DNA of 64,000 nucleotides from Hirudo medicinalis. Taxonomy: Eukaryota; Annelida; Clitellata; Hirudinida; Hirudinidae. The stretch spans positions 1 to 64,000 of the forward strand of contig MPNW01000354.1 of the NCBI GenBank assembly GCA_011800805.1, written 5' to 3'. Below are positions 12,360-23,232 of the stretch, one piece after another; positions within the stretch are counted from its first letter, which is position 1, and each line of letters starts with the position of its first letter. The position numbers were made by a program, and so were the translations under genes. A model generated the notes under the pieces. That model ran no database searches and was not told the origin of the DNA. It saw nothing but the letters and a program-made list of their open reading frames with translations.

Positions 12360-12608
12360 TCAGTCGTCATTCTTATTAGCATCACATTCGATGTCATCAT
12401 CACCTTCATCATCTTTATCATCATCATCATCATCATCATCATCACCATCATCTTTATCATCATCATCGCCATCATCACCATCATCGCCATCCTCTGCCTC
12501 TGCAGTTTCTTCATTTAATCTTTCAAGTTCCCTCCTGTGGAACTGTGGCTTTGTGTCTCTTTTCAGTCCTTCAAACAGTTCAACAATATAGTTGTAAATG
12601 ATCTTAAT
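12360..12608 (-). CDS. Possible terminal exon with acidic tail (uncertain)
   Basis: On the minus strand an AG acceptor near 12609 opens a frame reading IIYNYIVELFEGLKRDTKPQ, then HRRELERLNEETAEAEDGDD. It runs into a long Asp/Gly tract and a stop near 12360. The first ~40 residues are amphipathic and mixed in composition, unlike a pure repeat, so this may be a real exon. The Asp tract itself is a GAT microsatellite. It lies about 300 bases past the BBS9 stop and could be an alternative last exon or the end of another gene. I do not recognise its family. Confidence 0.3.
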   Translation of the reverse strand: MKIIYNYIVELFEGLKRDTKPQFHRRELERLNEETAEAEDGDDGDDGDDDDKDDGDDDDDDDDDKDDEGDDDIECDANKNDD

Positions 12609-12901
12609 AATCGGTGTAATAATAATAACAACAATAACAGTAGCAATAATAATAAAAACAACAACAATAATTTTAATACTACTAATAATAGTAAATATTA
12701 GGCCATCGTTACCTCTCCAATACATTCATGACATCAATAACATTTCAATTTAATTTCAAACAATGTACTTGTGCGTGTTAACGAAGTACGAAATACTTAA
12801 ATGTTATTAAGACTTCATTAAAGGTTGATATTTAAATAACGAGAGTAACATGACTTGAAAGTTATATAACAGCATGAGGACCTGAGGAGACATCTGGTGA
12901 A

Positions 12902-15900
12902 TCAACGCTTCTTTCTCCGCTCACATCCGACCTCTGACGCCGAATCGACTCTGAAAACATTCGAGCCTTTAAATGATCCTCCAGATTCCAGACGACTGTT
13001 GTCGAACAACTCACCGATCGAAGTGTCGCACGGTCTTGCGCCGCTGCACATCCTCTCGTGGAGGGTCTTAAGGTGTCTTTTCAGTTTATCAACATCATCC
13101 AGACATGCCAAAGTCGTCTGACCGACCACGACGTCCTTGATGTTCTTCGACAGGGAAGTCCTCAGGAGGTGAGTGACGTTGCATTCTACAATCTCCTCCC
13201 ACCCCTGTTGTGAAAATGTCTCAATTTAATGAATTCATAAAATAATAAATATTAATAAGTTATTTTAATTTTCTTGAGATGACACAAACAGAAGGTAATG
13301 TGGTTCAAAATGATGATGCAGGATAGTTGACATTCCAAATCAGTGAATGGGCTGAAATTTAAATGACTCGATGATGTGTCACGACGATGAGTAGCACTCG
13401 ACTGTCACACTGTCAACGTGACTCTAGAACAACTTAATAATAAAAATTGTGACCAAATCACGATTCGATCGGGGTTAAAGAAATCTTGCTGACGTGAGCG
13501 GCATCGGCCAATTCCACGTCCGCAGAAAGAGCCGACGCCAGCGAATCGACTTCACGGCCGTCGAGGTCAAAAGACAACTGCCACAGTCGAAGGACGAGAC
13601 AAACTGCATTGGAAAGCTCCGACGAAACCGTCGCGAGTTCGGCATTTTTCATTTCAATTCCGTCTGCCAGGTCGATAATCTGCAACCGACAACGAACAAG
13701 ATGACGTCATTAACACGTTTTCTGCAATGTTATTTTTCATCACAAAATATTAATAAACGTAGTACGAAATATTCCAACCTGTCTGTGAGTCATCTCGAGA
13801 AGAATGTCGAGATTGGAGAATGATTGAGGAGTTTTATCCCTGGAAATGACGAGGAGCCTCTTTTGTACGGCACGCAGTCGGGCGCTCGTCTCTTCCAACA
13901 TTTTCTCCGACTGCCGTTTCTCCGTTCGGATCTGTTTTTATACAAATATTTGCAGGCGATGCGGAAAGAAATGTTTTAAATCAGAATGCGACGTGCACGA
14001 CGTGCCAAGCAATGTCGAAACGAATGCACGCAAGACGCGCGTGCCTCCAGTAAATTTTAAAAAGTTTTTTTCTGCTGCACTCAGGAGTCAAATGAAACTT
14101 TTGAGAATGTGAGGAGATGGAGATGTCATGTTTGAATTGTTCTCGTGCATTTCATTGGCACCCGAACGCAAGCGAGCGTTCATTTGACAACATCTATTTA
14201 GAAGCTCTGCCCAAAGTATTCATTGTTAAGAGGGATTGAAATACAAGAAAAATGTCATGATTGCATCACAAATGCTGCAAAATGAAGATCACTGTTGCTA
14301 ATTTAAAATGTAGACATTTTAGACTTTCCATTCTTAGCATAATTTATTTTCTAAAGTTCAATAAACCTCAAAGTGCCTGTCAATTGTGATGAAGAACTCC
14401 TGAAGTGGAATGTCTTGTTGATTGAATGTCAACTTGACATCGGGTGAATGTTGTTTCAGTCGGTCGATGAAATCTTCAACGACCGGCCACATGCTCGACA
14501 GGTGTTCCGATTGGATCCTGTACTTATCTGAAAATGAAAGGGCACCAATAATACCACAAATAATGCACAATAAAGACGTCATCGACAATGACACGGCGAC
14601 GATTATCGTAATCATGACACGGTCGCATTACTCAAACTTCTCGAGGCCAGCACCGACACGGGGTGCGGAGCACCGAAACACCTGAAGGCCACCACACTGC
14701 CCGCGTTCTCAGACTCCTCGTCGGCCGTAAAACAATCTGAAGAAAATCATAAAATTAAATTATAATTAATAAATAAAAAATTATCGATAAGTAATACGAT
14801 AATTAGATAATAATAAAGATAATTATCGATAAGTAATAACATCGGTCGATGAAAATAAAGATAAGTTCGAAGTGAGGGTGTTTGAAAGGACCGGGGTAGA
14901 GGTGTTTCAGGTGCACGGAGGGCTTGTTCGAATGGATCGTCAGTTTGTTGGAAGCATTCTTTTGTGCATGACAAGGCACAAACAACGGAGGGAGTTTCAA
15001 CGATTGATTGATTGTGTTCAGGGCTCCTGTAATTGTAATGAATTGTTCAGAATTAATTATTCGAAATGAATGATTTATTAATTCATTTCAATTTACTATT
15101 TATACACCAATCATGACATTTATTAATTAATTGTAATGCATCATTGCCTTGATTAGTGGTATTAGAATTCAGTCAGAAAATGGTTGCATATTTTCAACAA
15201 GTGCACAAGTTCATGAAATAAAAAGAAGAAATTCATAGCTCCATAAAAGCTTCAAAGATCGACATCATTCTCGGTGCTTAAGTCTTAAAACTTCTTTTCC
15301 TCGGAGTATTTGAGTGCGAGTATAACCACTAAAGAGTTCAATTTGCTCCATCATTCAAACATTTGAATTCAAATATTTGTCCTGCTCATTGTTTCAATTA
15401 ATGCAGTTTTTCAATCTTTTCAATGGATTTTCAGAGATTAATGTTATTTGTTATTTATTTGGAGAATGTTTGTCGCAGCCTTTAAATGGAATTATTGTTG
15501 TGTGTTGGCATCACTCGAATAATTGCAAAACAAATATCATATCCCCGTCGACAACAACATTACTTGTAAGACTGCATCTCATATCCATATCTTCAACAAC
15601 ATTACTCATGTCAACACCAACAACAACATTAATCATAAGACTGCATCTCATATCCATATCGACAACAACATTACTCATGTCAACACCAACAACAACATTA
15701 ATCATAAGACTGCAACTCATATTTATATCGACAACAACATTAATCATAAGACTGCAACTCATATTCATATCGACAACAACATTACTCATGTCAACAGCAA
15801 CAACAACATTAATCATAAGACTGCAACTCGATCAATTCACTTCTAAAAACAAAACCTTCTCATCAAAGCATTCCATGTAAGACCATTCCCCAAACACCGT

Positions 15901-18900
15901 TGCCAAGTCTGGAACCCTCAGCTTAAATAATTGATTGACTGCTTAGAATTGTAGTTCGGATAAAGTTCAGAACAATTAACCAAAGCCATCCCCGCACTCG
16001 GCCGACCGGGCTGCCGAGATTCTCGGAAGGCCTCGAAACTCCGATCACTCAAAGATCAAAAATTCATTGCTGGCCTCTGCTTCCAAAGCTTCCAACATCT
16101 TCAGACTTCAAATTATTCACCTACCAGGGTCATCACTTTAGACTACTTTGGAAACTTTGATCAGCAGACTAAGCTTAATGCTTTTGTGCTAATTGCTCTC
16201 AAACTTCAGAGCTCACTGCCTTTTTAGAGGGTTTCATCCAAAATTTATAGATTTACAAGTCTCATCAACGGTCATGGATTACCATCCTTCCTATTATTGT
16301 TCATCACCTTCCTATTATTGTTCATCACCTTCCTATTATTGTTCATCACCTTCCTATTATTGTTCATCACCTTCCTATTATTGTTCATCACCTTCCTATT
16401 ATTGTTCATCACCTTCCTATTATTGTTCATCACCTTCCTATTATTGTTCATCACCTTCCTATTATTGTTCATCACCTTCCTATTATTGTTCATCACCATC
16501 CTGCTGCACAATTGACAATAAGTCTTGATGTGTTTGACGTTCTCACGTCTGGTTGTCGGTCAAACTCAGGATCGAAGCCGTTCTTGTACGAGAAACTAAG
16601 GAAGAAGAGGAAGAAGTCTTCTGTTCATTTTGAAATAAATCGATAATTAATCATTACCGTTATCAGTGTTAAATCATCGAACAGACCGTGTTGGGTTCGG
16701 TAAGTCGCCGCTGCTCGGACGAACGGCGAGGTGGGAACGTGCCGACGTTTCGCGAAAACTTTCACGGAATTCTCGACGGGACGACTCGCATCTGCAAAGA
16801 TTCGATTGAAGATGATCGACAAAATATTTCAATCGTAAATTCGACCGACCGACGTCGTGGACCGTAAATGTCGACGGTGAAATTTCGTAAGCACTCGAAG
16901 CTTTGAGCGAAACTCTGATGTTTTTGAAGCTAATTCTTGAATGCAACAGAACCTGCAGGATTCAAACATGCATCTGATTGCATTTAAGTAATCGACCAGC
17001 ATATTTAATAATAACAAGTTAATCTAAGAAAAATGTGACAAACATTTACTAAGACGGGTGCAGCTCCAGCAGAACCTTCAACATCAGAGGTTGAAGAAGG
17101 CTGAATAAGCAGAATAAGTAGAATGCGTTTCATGTCCCGTGAATAAGTTCACCACGAGAACGTTTCATTTGATTTGACGAGTCAAAAGCCTAATTAAATA
17201 AACAAAATTGAAGGCTCAAATTTACATCGAATTTCTCAAACTTTTGAAGAACGAGCGACAGCTCGACGGCATCGGTAGAATTACGTTTCGAACTCCTCGG
17301 CACGACGGACGAACCTGTTTCGACGGTTCTCGAGTTAAATTTCGAAGGACTTTAACTTAATTAGCAAACCTGTCAAATTCTGCTTCTCTTTGATGACAGC
17401 CTGGAGCTGCTTCAATTCCGCCCGAGCTTCCACACGATCCACCTCCCTCTCTTCCGTGACTGTCGTCCTACTGAAAACCGTCGGATTCGTGCCGAGATAG
17501 GAGCAGTTCAAGCGACCTTCGTCGTCTAAGGTTACTATCAGGCCTCTGTACTTGCTGAAGAGACATTATTCAAACATTTGACATTTATATTCCAAATAAT
17601 GTTTGGAAATAATTTAATTAAAATACTTTTAAATTTAAATTCAAGTTAATTATTGCAACACGTAAACATTAAAATATCCTCAAAAATTATCTGTTTCTGT
17701 TGAAAATTGCATTCGTCCGATCGGCAACAAACGGAAAAGTGGTGATGAGAATAAATCACCCTAAGTCGGCCCGGATAATTTGAACGGGGACGTTGCCGAG
17801 TTGAGCTGCCCATTTGAGAGCGGCGTCGGCATACACGAGAAGAGTTCGCGAGCAGGTCGTCAACAAAACGTTTGCATCCTCGGACGTGTTGCCTTGCAAA
17901 TTGAAATTTTTGTAAATTCTTATTTTAATTTCGTAAGATTTGTTGCTTAAAACTTTATAAAATCTTTTACTTGCACTGTATACAAAGAATGAGCTGGGTT
18001 CAAAATCGAATTTCTTCATGAACGTCAATTGACCATGCTCCGAGAAGGCGTATAAGTTTCTCTCACCTATTAACAAAACATTTGTTTAATTCCGATAAAA
18101 ATGATTTGCAGGATCAATAAAAAAACTCACCTAAAATAAAAATACTAGTGGAAAGTTTGCTTCTGTTGATGAAAATATCCTTTGCATGTTCATCAATATT
18201 GAATGTCCATTCTGCCTTTAAAGGTAATGAATATTTGAGTCTCATTGTGTCTATTTTTTTAAATTATTAAATAAATTTTTGACAATTTATTACATACACC
18301 TAATGGAGAACAAAATGAGAAATAAATAAATGAGAAACTCACAGTAACTTTCTTCCCTGAAGCATCATCAGATGTTGATGCAACTTCTGTAGAAAGGGCC
18401 AATTTCTGAAGTCTTTGAAGTACAACATTGAAATTAAATAGGTGTTTAGTTATTTGCATTAAGAAAATAAATCTGTTTAATATTTATTAAACAATAGGGC
18501 GCTTCATCATCCCATTAGGACGAGATATTTCATATGAAACACAACAAAACTAACTTGTAACATTCTACTCGTCTGCAGGACGATGCCGTCACAAAACAAT
18601 CAATCGAACAGATGTATTTGATCGGACCAGGAATCAGCGAGTTTGGCAAGAACCTGCTGAAGGCAAACACCTCCTGCTCAAAAACTGACAAGGCTCCATC
18701 CATCGATTGCACGCAAACATGATCTCTCCCTGAAATTTCCACATCCATCTATGACACAGAAACATTAAGCATCATTACATTCTGTAAATGTCATTGCATT
18801 GTTGAGAATTACATCTATATCCACACATTCAAATATTCAACCTTTAATCCCTCCAAAAGTACCATAGCAAAAATTGAAGGCATTTCTCTTTAATTTGTGC

Positions 18901-19503
18901 TCATAAGCCACAGCTAAGTGACATTGAGCTAAGGCATCACCTGCTCCTTGGTGGCCTGAGAATATGATAATTTTTATCACACACTAAAACTAGGGGATTT
19001 ATTAACAATATTAAGTAGTGCTTCTCCTCACTTGTGTAAAAATAAGTGCTGAATTTCTTTGAATGCAGCACCAGAACAGCCAACTTTTCGGACCCACTTA
19101 AATGAGACGTTTGTTAGAACACAATTTATACTTTCAAACTTAAATAAAAACCCACGAAACAAATCTTCCCGCTTCGATTTGAAGAATTGGGTCAGACAGG
19201 GCAATTTCGCCCATGAGATCTCCTGGCTTCACTCCACAATCTCTCTCGATGTTCGACTCTTCATCAAACACTGATGGACTGTAAACCCTCAGATATCCGC
19301 TGTAACTTCCCACGATTATCTTACCTACATCCAATATATTTATTAACCGTATTAAATCAAATAAATGAATGGTTTTAAAAAAAAAAATATCAGTAACTGC
19401 TGCCAGAATTATCCAAGTCTGCTATGCAAACACATCCGACGTCAAAACTTTCATTTTCTCCAACTACAGCAGTCCAGACATCACGAGTTTTAAACAATGA
19501 CAT
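12902..19503 (-). CDS. BBS9: BBS9 / PTHB1, BBSome subunit, complete, 20 exons
   Basis: BBS9 is a beta-propeller and appendage-domain subunit of the BBSome, which moves membrane proteins in and out of cilia. In 5'-3' order the exons are 19503-19398, 19324-19152, 19083-19032, 18955-18842, 18729-18555, 18412-18343, 18215-18131, 18066-17971, 17892-17760, 17554-17370, 17314-17226, 17100-17050, 16952-16850, 16791-16687, 15026-14892, 14736-14638, 14527-14367, 13931-13779, 13679-13494, 13204-12902. They sum to 858 codons with consistent phases; the human protein is about 887 residues. Diagnostic stretches are MSLFKTRDVW at the start, KIIVGSYSGYLRV, VCVQSMDGALSVFEQE, GERNLYAF, LKWAAQL, YRIQSEHL, RDKTPQSFSNLDILLE, GWEEI and DKLKRHLKTLHERM near the end. 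The start is fixed by the conserved N-terminus. The C-terminal tail is not conserved. A 1.66-kb intron (15027-16686) carries two minisatellites. Confidence 0.97.
15556..15840. repeat. Compound tandem repeat in a BBS9 intron
   Basis: Two short modules alternate: ACAACAACATTACTCATGTC followed by AACACCAACA, and ACATTAATCATAAGACTGCA followed by CTCATATCCATATCG. They form higher-order units of about 69 bases, with a ~42-base shortened version after 15715. Open frames over it are repeat artefacts. Confidence 0.85.
16283..16497. repeat. 21-bp minisatellite in a BBS9 intron, about 10 perfect copies
   Basis: The unit is TTCCTATTATTGTTCATCAC plus C, repeated almost without change. A 21-base period keeps several frames open, giving apparent peptides such as repeated SPSYYCS. 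It sits inside the largest BBS9 intron, between the exons at 15026 and 16687. The identity of the copies implies recent expansion. Confidence 0.93.
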
Positions 19504-20172
19504 ATTCGTGACAACAGAAGATTTTTTAACAATGTTTAATTTTTGACGCTTTACCAAAATCCCATGTTTCGCTCAGTCAGTAGCTAAGGACGCAACATAA
19601 TAAAGTGGCACTATGGGCTAAATCAAACCTTTGGACAAAATCAAAACTAACCATGGGTCAAAATGTTTGACAATAATTGAGAATTACAAGTAATGATGCG
19701 TTTGCAATTTTAAAATCAATAAAACTCGCACAATTTCAAGTTGTATATGGGGTAACACTTCAGAAAATGTCATTTATAGAAACATTTAAGTTAGTATAAA
19801 GTAACTAAATGGTTGAAAGTGTCATATTTAAGGAAACAAACAATACAATATTTAATGTTGAAAATGTCAAATTATACAATCGGTGGTAAAGATTTCCGGA
19901 AAAATTGCGAGTCTATTTTATAACAAAATCCTACGACAAATTCTGAAATAACTATTTTATTTATTGAAGATATGTTTAAAAAATTTTTTAATAACAACGA
20001 TTGGTTTCAAACTTAGAGATGCATTATTTATAAAATGATTATATAAGCCTTACAGGTGAGTTGTCCCACCCGAGGAGATTGACAGGCTGCAGACTGCTCG
20101 CAAGCAGCTCACTTAAATTCCTAATCTGAATGAATGTTTCAATAAAACATTAGAGATTATAATTATTTGAAA
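19504..20172. promoter_or_regulatory. Divergent intergenic region between BBS9 and NKCC
   Basis: These 669 bases separate the BBS9 start codon (minus strand) from the NKCC start codon (plus strand), so both promoters and both 5' UTRs must lie here or in unseen 5' exons. I could not point to a defined promoter element. The arrangement is seen in the sequence; shared regulation is inference. Confidence 0.5.
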
Positions 20173-22976
20173 ATGAATTTGTCAGAAAAATCATTCAAAG
20201 AGCAGAATCTGCCAGCTAAAGAAGCAAACTTTCTAAATTCAATGAATGATAATCACACAAGGAAGACAAGTGTTAAATTTCGCGTTGAAAGCGAAAAAAC
20301 AAAATCGGAAGTAATAAGCAGCTTTAAGAGGAAAAGCAGGAAGTCTCGATTCAAAGTCGAAAGGGTGGATGAGTACGAGGATGGGGATGGAGAACAGAAA
20401 ACCCTTGAAAACTTTCCTGATGTCGAGCATTACCTTCATTCTTCAGACAAACAGGAACAAAAACTTCAAGTATTTTGTACATTCATTTTTATAATTTCAT
20501 TATCGCATCAAATATTGAACATAATAATATATTTCAAGAATGTCATGGAGTTGTTGGAATTCTAAATCATTCTTTGAAAGGGAAATGTATTAAGATTGCG
20601 AGATCAACGCCCGTTTATGCTTTTGAATTTGCTGGCGTCCAACTTCCATCCAATAAAATCCAAAATAAAATTTAGCTTTCATTATTTCTATTTTCGGTGA
20701 TTCCAATTAAATTGTAATTTGAGCATCAAGGGTAAAGCATTGATTCAATACACACAAGTGGTTGATCTTGGTAAACATCTTCGAAAGCCTCTTTTTCTTC
20801 ATTTTCCACTGAACAAGACCAGCATTTTAGAGCTTCCATTAAACAACACAACATTTCATTGATCCAACTCTCCGTCTCATTTCTCATGCGGTGTTCATTG
20901 ATCGTTCTATTATTAACAACCACAAGAATGGTTTTATAATATTCAATTCATTAATTAAAGACGCACCTTAGAAAGTGGGAAAATTCCGTAATTAAACTGA
21001 AGTTTCCACTTATGCACTCCACAGAGCGCTCGTACTGTTCAGGTGAATCGCTCGGGGATAAGTGCATGTAACCTGTATTGATTTGCGATAAATTACTCTC
21101 AATGGGTAACCCTTTAGAATTACTTTATGAAGCATGTCACACTGCTTCACTGGAAATCTTTCATTCAGAAGAAACATGCAATCTTCGAACAAATGTCCAA
21201 AATAAGTATTTAAATGCCTCGACAGTAAATTTACTTTTTATTTTGTTGATAAATTATGATAAAATAGCTTCTTTTTAATTTAAGGACGAATTGGAACACG
21301 TGTTTGAAGACGATGCTTTCAACGGTCACCGTCACGGTGAAGGTCAGCATGGAAAGAGAATCACAAGGAAAGTTGTCAAATTCGGATGGGTGAAAGGAGT
21401 TTTTGTGAGGGAGTTTACAGTTAAATGTTACAATTGCTATCTTCAATGTAAGAATAACAACTTGTGAACAGTGAACTTATAATCAATTAGAAATCCTGCA
21501 TTTTATGATACCCTGATGATGAACAGGTGAGGTGCCTCTTGAATATCTTTGGAGTAATGCTCTTCCTAAGGCTCTCATGGGTTGTTGGCCAAGCAGGCAT
21601 AGGACTGGCGGTCTTGATAGTGATCTTGTCAGCTGTGGTCACCACCATAACCGCTCTTTCCATGTCCGCCATCTGCACTAACGGAGAAGTCAAAGGAGGT
21701 GAAATTCGTATTTTAATATTCATATTTTTGGTTGTTGATATTTTTTCATCTTCCATAAATTTCAGGTGGAGCTTATTTCCTCATTTCGAGGTCGTTGGGT
21801 CCTGAATTTGGTGGAGCTATTGGAATCATTTTCTCATTGGCCAATTCTGTCGCAGCTGCCATGTACGTGGTTGGGTTTGCTGAAACCATCAGGGACATCC
21901 TGAAGGTTACCGCGGCTATTTAATTTATATTCATGACCTAATTAATAAATCACTATAAATTATTAAGATGTTATTACATTAGCATAAATAATGAGGTGAT
22001 TAAAATTAATCAGGATCACAATTGTCTGATGTTTGACGAAGTTAACGATGTGAGAATAATCGGCATATTAACAACTTCGATCATCTCCGTTGTTGCTGTG
22101 GCAGGACTCAGTTGGGAGACGAGAGTAAGAGTGATTGTTTGGAATTAAAATCAAATATTTATTCTCAAATTACGTTCTAACTAAATCATTGAGAAATATG
22201 AGAAAATAATTTTCTTCAAATTATTAATTATCACCCTCTCGATGATGCTGTTTCATAAATAATTAATAATATGATCACAAATAATAATATATTATGACTT
22301 AATCATTTCAAATCGGTTTAATAATTTTTTTATCTTAATATCAATAAATTGCAATTGATCTTAATTACATTCGTAATGCAGGCTCAAGTGGTTCTCTTGA
22401 TTATTCTCATCGTCTCACTCCTCGCCTGCATGCTTGGGACTTTCATTCCGCCAACTGTTGATGAAAAAGAAAAAGGATTTGTTGGTTACCAAGGTGATTT
22501 TGTTTATCAACAGAGCTTTTGGTTAAGATCAACATGAAGTAAATAAAGGGATGGCATAATTCTTACGGAATGTTTTCATTTTTTAGTGTTGCTTCTGACA
22601 AGGTTTGATGAGTCAGTTAAAAACAGGCTCTGAGTTATCCGAGAGCATCTTTATCATTTAAAACTCTTTATTTTTATAAAGAGTTTTTAAGCTTATGAAT
22701 TGAAACTTAACTGTCATTTTTTAACAATTACTGCCATTACACCACCTCTTCATCACCATCATCGTCGTCATCATCGCCGTTGTCAGCATCACCATAGCCG
22801 TATAACATTACTTCGTATTTTATTAATCAATATTTCCTCAGCACAGGTATTCGTGGAAAACTTAAAGTCCGACTTCAGAGACGGACATTCATTTTTCTCG
22901 GTTTTTGGAGTTTTCTTTCCCGCTGCTACTGGCATTTTGGCAGGTGCCAATATTTCGGGAGATCTGAAAGTGATTA

Positions 22977-23041
<65 letters not shown>

Positions 23042-23092
23042 GTTGTTGTTGTTGTTATTGTTATTGTTGTTGTCGTTGTCGTTGTCGTTGTC

Positions 23093-23147
<55 letters not shown>

Positions 23148-23179
23148 CCATTACCATTATCATTATCATTATCATTGTC

Positions 23180-23232
<53 letters not shown>

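Noticed and set aside
15511..15846. Overlapping ~100-codon frames on both strands
   Set aside because: They arise from the tandem array inside a BBS9 intron; neighbouring exons splice in phase without them.
16193..16528. Frame with ten SPSYYCS repeats
   Set aside because: A 21-bp minisatellite inside the BBS9 intron; exons on either side join in phase when it is removed.
16520..16615. Possible additional BBS9 exon
   Set aside because: BBS9 exons at 16687 and 15026 already join in phase and align contiguously with the human protein.
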